Shown here: piece after piece, positions 52,401 to 64,000 of the stretch
Numbering within the stretch: the first letter of the stretch is position 1
Layout: every line of letters starts with the position of its first letter
The notes under the pieces: generated by a model
Databases searched by the model: none
What the model saw: only the letters and a program-made list of their open reading frames with translations
Told to the model about the DNA's origin: nothing
Program-made: the position numbers and the translations under genes
Assembly: GCA_000499405.2 (NCBI GenBank)
Contig: HG738137.1
Location: 6,200,001 to 6,264,000 of the forward strand
Direction: 5' to 3'
Length of the DNA stretch: 64,000 nucleotides
DNA from: Onchocerca volvulus
Lineage: Eukaryota; Nematoda; Chromadorea; Rhabditida; Onchocercidae

Positions 52401-55400
52401 TATAGCCCAAATGATGCTTTCGTAGCTCTAGGCTCTGATCATCTATATTTGATGGATCCACGTGTCAAAGAATACAGATCTCTTCCTTCTTCATCTCAGG
52501 TCAGTTGGATTTTTGTCTTCACCTTAGGTTTTCAAATAATTTGCATAGTTATATTGATTATTGGAATAAAAGGGGCTTTAATTATTCGGAAGAGCTGAGC
52601 TCAGCTTGCATGCCGATAACACCACGTTGAGGACTGATCTATTTTGGTGAACTGCACCTGCAAAAATAATGCAGTGGATGAGAGGAAAGAACATCGGTTC
52701 TTGTATAATCAAAAAAAAAAACAGAATCTTTTCTGCAATATATGATCAGCAGTTGGTTTATCTCTTTTGGTCTTTCATGAATGCTACTCGATTGATCGTT
52801 TTTTTTTTTTTTTCCAATCATAGAAAAATATTTTTCAAAATAGATTTTTCTTGTCCTCAGAAACTATATTTCTCAGTACAGCTCTTTAGATAAAGGAATG
52901 TAAAAGCCATCGAAAATCAATTTTAAAAATTCAGATTTTCCTTTTCTACTTTCTGTTTGTATATTTGATCCAAAAATAACATCGATTAATTTCATCGTAT
53001 CAGAATAAAAAAGTACCGTTTAATATCAAAAACTCTCAAGGGTATCGAATTACTTAGATCTCCATTATATCTTCCTTTCAATACAGGTATTGCATGTATG
53101 CTTTCATCCTTCTGAATATTTACTGGCAACGGGATCCTCGGATCGTTTAGTACGTTTTTGGGACATAGATACTGAGGAATGTGTCTCACAAAGTGATCCG
53201 GCAGATGGTACACTCAGGAAAGTTACTTTTCATAATGATGGGTCAGCTCTACTCACACTTACCGATCGGTTTGTTTTGCAGATCTTTTTTCCATATTTTC
53301 CAATTTTTCGAGAAACAAGGAAATGACACGAATGAAGCTGAAAAGGTTTAGAAAATGGGAAGCTGGCTTCAAAAGTTTTCTGAATGATATAAAATTAATT
53401 ATGATTTTATTCCGCTCTGGATTGTAAAAGTTTTAACTTAAGCTTATATAAGTTTCTCTTAACTGACTGACAGTTGTAGCATAATTGACATCGTATAAAA
53501 CCAGTTATTTACTACAATTTTATCATGTACAATCATCCTACAGTTTAATATAGTATTCATTTTATCTACTAATTATTCTAATTTTGCAGCAAATGTAGTG
53601 CAATCTCATGGGAACCATTTGAGATGCTTGGACAGTGTATCCTTCCACAAACCGATTATTCGTTAAATTTAGCAACTTCAGATTCAGAAATTTTTATTCT
53701 CGGACGATCAGTGCTGCTGAGCAGCTTATCGTTACTGATGACATCTTATGCGGTTAGTATAGCTTTCATTTCATACAATTTTGCACAAATATAATTCTTT
53801 AAATAATATAGTGGATCAAATATTTTGCAGTGTTTTCGAAATAACTATGTGAAATTAAAAGATTTATTAGTTAAATAGAAAAGTCGCACCTCGGATAAAT
53901 TTACGAAAAGCATATGAAATTTTGTTTCTTGGAGAGAGATTGCTTAAGAGAAAATCTAGAAATTCATTTTCGATTTATCCATTGATCCCTTTGTTGCATA
54001 CAAACAAAATTACTGTTTCTGTTGCTTAAAGTAAATGTATACACTAATTTTCGGTTAAAAGGCTTTGCAAGGACTTCTCGGTCTTTCGAAAAATCAGTTC
54101 CTCGATCGTTGCTTAAAAAATTGCCATCAGGAAAAAAATAATTTTTTCATTCTTACAGTGTTAAATAAAATTGTAAATGATGATAAAAGAGGTCATTTAA
54201 AGAGCATTATTAGTAATACAATACGAAATAATAAATTGTAATGAATATTTCGAGTTGAAAGTGTTTTAAAAAGTATCGTTTTGTCATTATAGTTATTTTT
54301 TTCCTTTTTCCCATTTTGTTACTAAGCAACCAAATGAAAAACAAAATTAATAATGACGCACTTTTTTTGTTCCTGGTTTTTTATGCTTTAACGTAACTTT
54401 TTTAGGTCTTTCATCGAAATGATTTATCTCTTTTTTTTTATTTTTTAAGTAGAAATTATATGCGAAAAATTCACTGATACCATCATTTTTTAGTCAGACT
54501 CAAAAAAAGAAAAAAATAAGAGATCGAAAGATCAATTTTTATCCAATGGCAGCAAATAGCTCTCCTAATTTGTTTTTCCTTGTCGCTTTTATTACTCGCA
54601 ACTTATTACTAAAAATTCTTTTTCCAATTCATGTTATGTTATGATTGTGGTTATATTTTATTTGGAGCAAAATAATATACTGAAACCAAATTTATTTAAA
54701 GAATATTTTGCTCGTAATTATCCTGATCTTGAAAACTTTTAAACCAAAACAAAGACTGGAAAGACTTTTTTTCCATAATGACTAATAAAACCAATTAAGC
54801 ATGGAGGGAATATTTTTTAGATACTCTCCACCCTGATCGATTTATTTGTTTTCCGACTGAAACTAATGATTGCATTGTTGCAGTTCACTGCAAAAGATTA
54901 CCGGTAGTACTTAAATATAAGATGTTGAAATATTTTTTTTTTTTTTTTTTCAAAATAACGGATTTTCTCGTTTAATTGTAGACATAAAGATTAAGCAACA
55001 TTAAGATCAAAGACCATTATCATAAAATCCAAATCGACCTTGATGGTAATGAAACTTGGTAGTAAAGAATAATATACAAGCTTGGGTTTTTGAAATTTTT
55101 TTTTCAGCTCAAGTTCTTTTTTTTTTTTTTTTTTTTGAGGAAAGGTTTATCAAAAGAATTTGTCAATTCTAGAAACTTCTTACTCAAAAAGAAGCACTGG
55201 AAAGCGAAGATCGAGGTGATAAATTAAAGGCGGGAGACAAAGTAGAAGATCTATCAGAGACAAGTCCTGGTGATCCGAGTGGGAACGAGTTGGAAGACGA
55301 ATTATTGTTGGAGGAGGAACGATCCTTACATTCCTACGATAATCACAGAGCATTTATACCGACACATACATTACCACGTACACCACCTTCGAAGCCTGTG

Positions 55401-58400
55401 AGAATAATACCACGCACTGAAGTAAGTTACAGATCCTTGAACTTTTCTAAATTCTAAAATTTATGGAGATCTGAATTAGGACAGTTATATGAGAAGCATA
55501 GTTCAACAATCTTTAGAATTTGCTGACTTCGCTCACTTGTTTTTTAAAATTGGTTGGACTGGTTATAATGCTAGATAGAATTGGGGTAAAGTTTCAAGAA
55601 GCTTTCTAATTTCGACTTATATATAAAACACTTTTCACTCCAACCCTTTACAAAAAAAAGATTGTTTAAAATATCAATCAATGTAGAAAAGAGCATGAAA
55701 TGAGTTGGGGAATTAAATTGTCAGATCGACAAACTTCGCTTAAATTTTGACATTTACGCAAGCTAAAATTAAGGAAAAGGATTACCAGCTGATATTGGTA
55801 TTATTATGAAGTTGATCAAAATAAATTGAAGATATCTAATAAAAGTGATAATATACATCCTATTTTTCTCTCATTTTTTGCAAATTTCAAATTTTTGTTT
55901 TGTTAGGTCATCTTTTTTTTTACAAAAAATAATTATTGCATAATATTTTTCGATTGCCTTTCTTGGTTATTTGATATCATAAGAAATTCTTCATATGTGC
56001 ATTTTTATATTAATTTACTTTTTATGCTGCATAATAATTTGGTTTTAATTGGACTAAACTATCTACCATTTTTTCAGAATCGAATTTACATCACTTGCTA
56101 CTTTTTTCAATTACAGAAGAAATCATACATACTAAACAGTTTGATTATTCTTGTAAAATTTTGAAAATATTAGCAGTGCAGTTAATTTATTAACTTTTCT
56201 TATGGTTGAAAAATTGAATTTTTGTTCATTGGATTGACATTACAGTGAAAATTATTGCAGAATGCAACTGTTGCCATGACTACAACAACTGCACCAGAGA
56301 CGATTATATCAATGCCGGCTAAAGCAAAGACATTGAAAACTAGAAGAAATGATGCAAATTCCAAGTAAGTGATTGTGAATGTAATATTTCTGGCACAGAA
56401 AACTTCAAGCTTAATTAACCTTGTAATAAATACTCGGACTGAAATGAAATAGTACTTCTGTATAATATAGTAATTTGTACTTTGAGAAATAAGATTTTGA
56501 CGAATTCATTTATATTTTCCATCTAGGTAGATTAAACCGAGATGAAACTTGGGTATCTAATAAATTATTTGAACATGCAAATTAAATAGTTACCTGAAGG
56601 TAAAGACTTTCAGTCATTTCTTGACTAATTTTAGACTGGTCCATTCGAAAATTGCCAATAGCACGCGAAAAACGAGTGGTACGATACTGCGCGCTTCACA
56701 ATCTAATTTATCATCTCGAAAAACACATTCTTACGGTAATAAGTTTAGTCCTTATTAGTCTGACTTACGTCACAAAGTCTGTCTTAATCGAATTAAAGAT
56801 GCTTCTTTCTTGTCCATTTTGCCACTTTAAAAGAAAATTGATATTATTTTCAAGTCAAACAAGTAATTGACTACAGAATCTCGAAAAGCTAACATCTTAA
56901 GATGGTATATTAATCTTGTTCATAAGATTTTAAAATTGAAAATGCAAATATTCAACTCTAATGAGCATGCTACATTTAAAAAAAAAAAGACAAAATTATA
57001 GTTTTCTCATAAGGAGTTACCATCAAATTTTTTACATTGATGCAGTTTCTTTCATTATTTTATATTGAATTGCCAGACCTGATTCAATCACATTTTTCTT
57101 CAGCAAAAACGATAGAAGTAACCAATTCAATGCCGGACATTCGATGCGCCGTTTCTAAAAAGAAGGTTATATTCTGATTTTTAACTTCGTAGATTTAAAA
57201 TCGTAAGATTTTTAAAAACTCAAGCATCTCCCTGTTATTGAATGAAATTCTCGAGATCGCGATTTTCGCTGAAAACTCTTACTTTAATGTCATTTTACTT
57301 TAATTTCATCTTACTTTAATATCATTTCATAAAACTGTCAATTTTCAGGAAGAGAAAAACCATAGCCTTGATAATGATGAAAGAAAACGTCAATGTCAAC
57401 GAAAGCAAGTATGTCGAGATCGAGATCAAGAAGTACCAAGCGAGCCATATAGCTTAGAGAATATAATTACTGGTTTAGAAAAACTTGAAATGATAATCAA
57501 TCAACGACGTGTGGTACTAGAGGATGTGTTACATTGCTGGCGAACACGTGGCTCTGAAGCGGCGATTACGGAAGCTGCACGATCCAGTGATATAGCGGTA
57601 CTAGTTGAGTTGATCGATGCATTCAATCATACGCCTGCAGTCTGGAATTTGACACTATGTGCCGCTATTCTACCGCAAATTGAACCATTGTTCGCGAATA
57701 AAAATGATGATTATGTGGAGGTCAGTGACAGAAAGTTATTTGATAATAAATGCAGATATTCTTACTTGGTTTCTGTTTTAGAGGAGGTGCATGATATAGT
57801 GATCATGACATAGTAATTAAGACATAATTGCGAAGCTTTCTAAACATTTTATATAGGCTTTTTTTTTTTAAATCTGCATCTTTACTTGCTTCTGAGTAAC
57901 TCGAAGAATATGGAATAAATTAATGGGAATTTCCCAAGAAAATCTCCAAATTTTCCCTAAAAAACTTCCTTAATCTTAAAGGGAAGTTTAGAGAATCTAA
58001 AAGTCGTTCAATATACTTTTTTTTATTATTACAGAATAAAAAAAAAAAAAATTCAATCTACTTCTGTATTCCTCTTTTTAATTGCATACAATCAAATATT
58101 TATTTCATTTTAGGTAGCATTAAGTGCACTTAGGGCGATAATTGCGGGTTGTGGAGATGTGATTCGTACTGGTTCTCATCGTCGTTTCCAAATTGGTGTC
58201 GACATTCCTGCTGAAGAACGGCACAATAAATGTATCAGGTTGGTATAATCCAGTTTTTAAAAGAAAGATGAAGTGAATTGAATAATATATCTGAAACAAG
58301 TGACCGGAATATAATATGTAGTATATGATCTATCCTGATCTTCTTCCGTCTTGAATGCAAATTTTATAGGATTTAGTAAATCTCTGAAAGTTTTTTATCA

Positions 58401-58764
58401 TTTATTTTAAATTCTTTTAATTGATGGAATCAGTTTTAGATTTAAAAATATTAGCATTAGATTTAGATGTCTGCAATATTATAATTTTTTTTTTAAATAG
58501 ATAATTGCAGTACTTTTTCAAAATAAATTGAATTGGATGATAACCGTTATATATTTGCTCGCTATTTCTTCAGTTTGTATTTTCATCCCGAAATCTGATT
58601 TTCAATTTTCATTTCAGTTAGTTCAATTGTCTTACAGGTGTATACAACAACTGACAAATATAAGAGTTAAAGCTACGTTGTTGGCGGATCGTATGAGTAA
58701 GTCACAATCGCATGAATTTACTGCTCTTATGCAAATCTTCGACGATACCTTATCACCGAGTTAG
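49452..58764 (+). CDS. KATNB1: Katanin p80 WD40 regulatory subunit (KATNB1), 5' end not found
   Basis: Exons: 49452-49513, 49701-49825, 50424-50535, 51942-52005, 52283-52499, 53087-53268, 53590-53752, 55173-55421, 56261-56364, 56635-56735, 57104-57165, 57349-57720, 58114-58238, 58638-58764 (TAG). All junctions keep phase and give about 688 residues; an N-terminal exon is still missing. The first half is a WD40 propeller. The clearest repeats read LVGHNGRINAI, then WASAATDCTVTLWDTR, and VCFHPSEYLLATGSSDRLVR followed by FWDIDTEE, which match katanin p80 (HPNEYLLASGSSDR). A charged, Pro/Ser/Thr-rich linker follows. The C-terminal con80 domain (about the last 200 residues) has VLEDVLHCWRTRGS, DIAVLVELIDAFNHTP, LCAAILPQIEPLF and GVDIPAEERHNKC. 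Known role: it targets and stimulates the p60 AAA ATPase that severs microtubules. The 62-nt first exon is the least certain. Confidence 0.92.
51825..51911 (+). repeat. Short tandem duplication in a katanin intron
   Basis: Two copies of a roughly 36-bp unit, 51825-51860 and 51876-51911, share TTTGTGATAATGTGAA. The second copy ends 30 bp before the next exon acceptor. Confidence 0.7.
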
Positions 58765-59072
58765 GATTGTTTTGCAGTTTCTTTCTCATATTAAGGTACT
58801 TTTTCTCTATTGCTTCTAATAATGCTCGTTTGAGAGAGGCTTTTTCTTGAACCTTAATATTCTTGAGAGTCTTTTACGAAATATTCATCTAATTTTTAAA
58901 CCAAGAAGAAATTTTCTTGAGCTGGAGATGAACAAAGCTAATCTGAAGAATGAGGACTTGCAAACTGAATATTTGGAATGCCTGATGCTCTTTTCAAAAC
59001 TTTTTTTGCTTGACAGATTTGATATTTTTCAGCGAGTCAGTTGAATCCAGGGGAATTTCCGATCTAAAGATT

Positions 59073-59497
59073 GAATTTTGTTTTTTAACTTCCATTTTAA
59101 AAAATGTTTCATTTTGCTCACCCATATTTATTTATTGACTTAGTAGACAAATTTCTTGTCTACATTATAATTTTTTTTTTTTTTAATTCTGCGAGGCATC
59201 ATTTTGTTTATCATGTGGTCTCATTCTGTTTGTAAATATAGTATTCCATGTATAATCATTAAGGGGATATTCAATAGTAAGTTCGATTCTTGAATTTGGA
59301 AGCAAGAGATTATATAATTTTCATCTTCAGTTCTGGTGCTTTTCATAGGAATTTTTTGGAAAAAGAGAAATTCTATAATTAGTTAGCCTTTAAGAAGTTT
59401 GCATGTGAAGCTTCAAATTCTATAGAACTTTGTTTTTCAATTTTCATCTAAAAAAATGTTTCGTTTTACTCATCCATATATTTATTTTTTGATTGAT
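59073..59497 (+). repeat. Direct repeat pair, about 70 bp each
   Basis: 59073-59140 and 59425-59497 share AAAAAATGTTTC, then (A/G)TTTT(G/A)CTCA(C/T)CCATAT and T-rich flanks. They are separated by about 285 bp in the same orientation. Confidence 0.7.
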
Positions 59498-60880
59498 TTG
59501 TGATGGGTTAATTCAAATGCATGATTTGTTAAGAAATGGTTTAGTAACGGCTGATATTAAATCTTTGGTCTGGCTATTGTTCATCCTTAGAAAAGCATTA
59601 GGACATCTTTCTATGCTAAAAATTTATCAGTTTATATTGTTAATGTCATAATTATCATTTTGCTTATTTCTGCTTCTGTTAAATGAATGCGAAAAAAGCC
59701 GGTTCAGACTTCCATCTTTGTAAACCATAAATTTCTAGCATTTTCATTCTTATAGATTTTGTTTCAAAATATAGCAAAAATTGAAATAAAGCTTTGCATA
59801 AAACCGTACATTTTTTTTTTTCGAAATCCATTTCTCTTCATGAATCTGATTCGTGGAGAACTTCAGCATTCGGTACTGAGTTACGAAATTTTTATTCCTG
59901 TATTCTCATTCACTTTTAAAACTGAATGCTGGCTTCTTTTAAATATATATTGCAGTAGGATAATTTAAAAAGTTTAGTGTTCTCTTTCCCTTTATTGAAG
60001 AAAATCACGAATTTGAGTTTGGTGTTTCTGTTTTCTAGTAAACAAATGAATTTATCAAATGTAAATTTTATCTCGCGTACTATCTCCTGTAATACTCACT
60101 CATCAGATGGGTAATTGTACTATCTACAGAGAATCATCTCTCATCATCTTTACTTCAAGGTCACCGGAAGGAAGTCTAGATTAATGTCTTTGTCTGCTGT
60201 GGTAATGAGAGTAGGCAAGCAAAACACAGAATGATTTGTTTATTGTTATCACTTCTGGATACCGTTTCATTTGCTGCATATGGCCGGAATTTCAAATTAA
60301 TGGAAATTTCAAATTGCACAAAAATCTTCAACTTAATTGAATTTTGAAATTGCAAGAGAATTCATGCGGAAAATTTATTTTTGGGGAATTTTCATTTGAA
60401 ATTTGAATTAACGTCAACTTTTGTGCAGAATTGTTGATATCCATAAAGTCTATAAACATGACTTCCCGGGAGTTTATTATGTACAACTTGTTTGAAAATT
60501 TTTTACGTTTTTTGATAATTTAATAATTGATGCTAAAGAAAATCAAATGGCTAAATCGTCGAATTTTTGTTATTGTGGTCAGAAACGAAAAATTTATTAC
60601 ATAGCAATTAAATATGAAGTCAAAATACTATACTGACATATTCTCATAAAATCCTTGATATCAGAAATGGCCAGAAGGAATAAATGATAAAAGCCACAAA
60701 AATTTAAATCATATATAAAGTCATGTACAAGCAAAGATTGCATTCGTGTCATAATTGATTGCAAGAAAAGTGGCATTAGTCAGACCTTAAATTTAGCTTT
60801 TTCAAGCGAAATAAGTAAAACTAATATAAAGAATGGAATAGAATAAAGACTCTCAATAACATGAAGTAATTTATAACCGA

Positions 60881-61162
60881 TTAAAGGACGATTAGCGTCT
60901 TCAATCGAACGACCTTCACCACTTTATTATTCATATCTCTGCGATTGGTTCGACTTTCGACACTTTTTCTTTGAGGATCGGAATCATTGAACATTACTTT
61001 ATCAATATACGGATATGAATATATGCTTTTCAGGTATATATACTTTTCAGGTAAGTTGAGCAAAATATGAAAAGCATAATTGCTGTCATTTCGAAATGAT
61101 TTCATTTCTAAGGCTTTTATCTCCTCCAATATTTGCGTTAAGTTCATGAGCAGTTTATTCAT
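60881..61162 (-). pseudogene. Possible Ty1/copia-type gag (UBN2-like) fragment
   Basis: This 93-residue open frame reads ILEEIKALEMKSFRNDSNYA, then FHILLNLPEKYIYLKSIYSY. Copia-type gag proteins have a helical stretch ending in (L)L-x-LP-x-Y-x-x-L before a second helix, which this resembles. No zinc knuckle (CX2CX4HX4C), protease, integrase or LTR is seen nearby. A chance open frame is a real alternative. Confidence 0.22.
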
Positions 61163-63593
61163 TTAAAATACTGTTGGAATTCTTTTTCTCAATAATCTCA
61201 TCCAACTTAAGGACAGAATAATTTGAATTTTTGTATTGTAAATGGCAAAATGAAAAAAATGTAAAAAATATAGATAAGCATGTCTAAAAAATTGAGATCT
61301 AAGGCATTATTTAGCATTGGAAGGTCTAAACAATCTTAACTTACATTTTTGCTTGGTTTAAAAACCAAGGGTACAAGAAATTGACATCTGCAAATTTGTA
61401 CTAATTGCGGCAGTCATTTCTAATTGGAAAAATTCTCAGCACTAGTAGTGACAATTCAATTATTGGTTCAAATTTAAAAAATCATAATAAAAAATGATAG
61501 TTTTATGTGAAATATCACTATTTTAAATCGATATAATCCAATCAATATCGCTGTCATGATTTTGAAGAGCTAAATCGGTTTCGGGATGGTTCTAATTCAA
61601 GACAGTTTTCTCTTTTATAATACAGTGCACGATGCTAAAGAATCAGCATATCTGTTGCAGTTTTTGAAGTTGTCCAGAAATTTTTTTTTTTTGGTATTTT
61701 AATTTTTGAAGTGTTAATCATAATGGCCTATTTGAAATTTCCATCTGTCTTTTGGAAATATTCGAGAATAATGTAGTTGTAGGCATTTCATACAATTTTT
61801 AGACTGTATAATTGGTTAAAAAAAAAAAGATAACATCAAGTAATGTAAAGATTATGTAAAGAAGTGCAAATATTTTGTTTAAAGAGCCACTATAGATTTC
61901 TGGTGAAACAGACTAAATGAACTTTTATGTTTCTAAATTTAAAATGATTCTTTTATAACAGAGCAGATTTTTGCAAATCAGAGGCGTAGAACTATCCAGA
62001 AAAAAACTTTTTTTAATAATAACTTGTGATACTATTGATAAATGCTCCATTCATTCCATAAAGATTTCACATCTAATTGGAGCCAATATTTTGCATGGAA
62101 ATTCATGCCTTTTAGCTAACGAGCTTGCGAATAAATACTTGTCGCCCATTCCGTGTATTCAGCAATGTTTCATACATCTTATCATGCAATCTATCAATTC
62201 ATAACTGAGCGTCGATTATCATCTGCCCTCGACCTCGGCGATTTAAATCGATCTAAACTGTCTTTCAGGCAAAATAAAGCGATCGATAAAGGGAAACGGA
62301 ATTGTAACCGAAGTCAAACTTGACCCTATTGTTTTTTAATGTTATTGTTCTAAGATTGTGATCTGACTACTTCTTCTCAGCTTTGTCTCTCACCAGTTCG
62401 AAATCATGCCTTCCTCGCTTTAGCCAAGTTTTTGTTTATTTACTCGTCTTCAAATCCCTCATTATAATCATTTGAGTACTACCCAGTGACAGCAACAATA
62501 ATTGAAAGGCCAAGAGAAATTAACACACATTGAAGAATTAATTGAGGCCCGTATATCTTGGCACCTTTTTCAGCTCTATACCCATTATGAAATAGTCACT
62601 TTCTGTTAAGCTATTGACAGTTTTCGCTGGCTAGCACAGAGGTCATCAGGTCATCTGAAAGATTTATTTCTCTCCTGTTGGCTAATCATTTGGATGGAGA
62701 TGATAATCATGAATGATCAGTTCGGGACTCAATGACTCCTATGACCCCTCTTCACCTGCGAATAATCAACTATACATGAAACTGTGCTATGATAAAAAGT
62801 AACATTCGGAAGGAAACGCCAGAGAAGCATAAGATGGAGAAAAGAATGTGTGTCATCATCGTCCTCAGTCGTAGCTCACATTCGCGCGTCCATTCTTCTT
62901 CGCTTTTTATGCAAACGAAGTACCCACCCGTTGTTGTTTCGTTACCTCTTCGAACACTCCTGAAAAGACGATTCGGTGAAAGAAAGAAAGGAATATCCAA
63001 ACCTGTAAACTCGTAACTGTAACCCTGTCGCTGTTCTTTTCTTTCTTTCTTCTCATTTCAATTATTCAACTTTCGATGGCTGCCGAAAGTATGTCCTAGC
63101 ATTTACTTCAAGATATCACAATGACAGATAACAGATGAGTATATATCGATTGATTTGGCTGTTGTAAAAAATATAGCATGTTTTTGTTTGAGAAACAGAA
63201 GCATACAATGCCTCAAATTTGTGAACATTGACATCAGTGGATGCCAAGAAAAGTATTCCGCGTTTAGGCCATCTTTATCATTTGTACGTTAAAATTAATT
63301 ATCGATGTTAAAGTTTATCGGAATTTCACTTCTTTTTAATTCTCATATTCATTCAATCACACTTATTTAATGATTAAAACATATGCATTTGTTGTAACAA
63401 AATCAGAATCCTATTCATTTCTGTGTTCACGTAACATTCATTTGCGTGTTTCTTTTGTTTTCTGTCTTCATTTTAATACGCGAAGAGACTTTTTCTTGGA
63501 AAAACAATTCTTTTAATAAAACATGTCTGAATAAAACAGTTCCAAATGATTGCACTATAGCGACAAATTAGATGTATTTTTAAAAATTTTTAA

Positions 63594-64000
63594 TCTATAT
63601 AAATAAAATTGTAAATGTTCGTTGTTCATTTTCATACACTGTTTCAAGATGTTTCAAGTTCTTCACTGATTGATTTGAAATTTTGACACAACTTTGCTTT
63701 CGAAACGCGTGTTTTTATCCAGGTATACCTTTTTTTTTTTTTTTTTTTTTATCTGTCACATCTGTAACAGGAGGAGCCTTGAATCTAAATAGCGCCACGA
63801 CAATTATTATAAACAAGGAGTGCTAAGATCAAGTGGCGCTACATCGTTTCAAAGGGACGATAAACATGTTTACCGCCGAAGGGATGAACATGTTTACCGT
63901 CAAAAGGATAAACAGACAAACATATTTACCCTCAGTACACTTAAATTAACGCATAAACAAAATGAGGCCAACCAAACAAAAGGGATACAACGAAGATCAA
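63594..64000 (+). mobile_element. Helitron-like 5' end, truncated by the window edge
   Basis: At 63594 the sequence starts TCTATATAAATAAAATTGTA and continues ATGTTCGTTGTTC. Many animal Helitrons begin with TC followed by TATATA, an AAA-rich stretch and GTTTGTT-like repeats, inserted after an A (63593 is A). Downstream lies a poly-T run (63729-63750), then three similar units carrying AACAT(G/A)TTTACC (63854-63937). The open frame from ATG 63962 (MRPTKQKGYNEDQ) reaches the end of the window. No Rep/helicase domain is visible because the window ends. Confidence 0.35.

Larger units (their letters stand above)
58765..63593. other. Gene-poor 3' flank
   Basis: No confident gene. It contains a direct repeat pair (59073-59140 and 59425-59497), an 8-bp perfect hairpin (59143-59163), a possible gag relic on minus (60881-61162) and a less AT-rich block near 62700-63050. 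Open frames on both strands there (62770-63016) overlap and lack motifs. Confidence 0.4.

Noticed and set aside
57349..57485. Alternative frame from the 57349 exon continuing from the AA ending of exon 56261-56364
   Set aside because: That direct join runs into a TAG. Inserting exons 56635-56735 and 57104-57165 restores the con80 frame.

Overview
The window looks like nuclear genomic DNA of a nematode, most likely a spirurid or filarial species. It is strongly AT-rich with long poly-T runs, and short exons are bounded by GT...TTTCAG introns. One coding sequence starts immediately after, and another six bases after, a splice-acceptor-like TTTCAG/TTGCAG (candidate trans-splice sites), and the proteins resemble Caenorhabditis orthologues. 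The genus cannot be fixed from the sequence alone.

Layout. (1) 82-3191 (+): 3' end of an RWDD1-like gene. (2) 6095-9543 (+): complete par-6, encoding a PB1/semi-CRIB/PDZ polarity protein, here rebuilt as 8 coding exons. (3) 9.5-17.5 kb: a gene-poor stretch. (4) 17.5-18.9 kb (+): an unrecognised small membrane protein gene with a possible extra 3' exon. (5) 19.75-20.43 kb: two decayed fragments, one like the E3 (dihydrolipoamide dehydrogenase) FAD/NAD enzyme family and one resembling a mariner transposase C-terminus. (6) 20529-22553 (-): complete DPM1, 6 exons. (7) 24150-25102 (-): complete mitochondrial ribosomal protein mL55, 4 exons. (8) 25728-25800 (+): tRNA-Val(TAC). (9) 27235-37222 (+): complete CCAR1/LST-3-type gene, 21 exons that join in frame to 1194 codons plus stop. 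(10) 37.2-49.4 kb: a long gene-poor interval with microsatellites, duplicated segments and a few unconvincing reading frames. (11) 49452-58764 (+): katanin p80 regulatory subunit (KATNB1), 14 exons, first exon not found. (12) 58.8-64 kb: repeats, a possible copia-like gag relic on the minus strand, and a Helitron-like 5' end running off the window.

The genes are housekeeping or regulatory and unrelated in pathway: cell polarity, dolichol-phosphate-mannose synthesis, mitochondrial translation, transcription/splicing co-regulation and microtubule severing. The two minus-strand genes are about 1.6 kb apart, too far for a typical nematode operon. mL55 and CCAR1 are divergent and share a 2.1 kb intergenic region holding the tRNA and a GC-rich block.

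I do not see a convincing previously undescribed system. The best leads are the E3-like fragment (possible endosymbiont-to-nucleus transfer or old enzyme pseudogene), the unassigned membrane protein, a par-6 exon encoding an N-terminal extension, and the repeat structures listed under findings.
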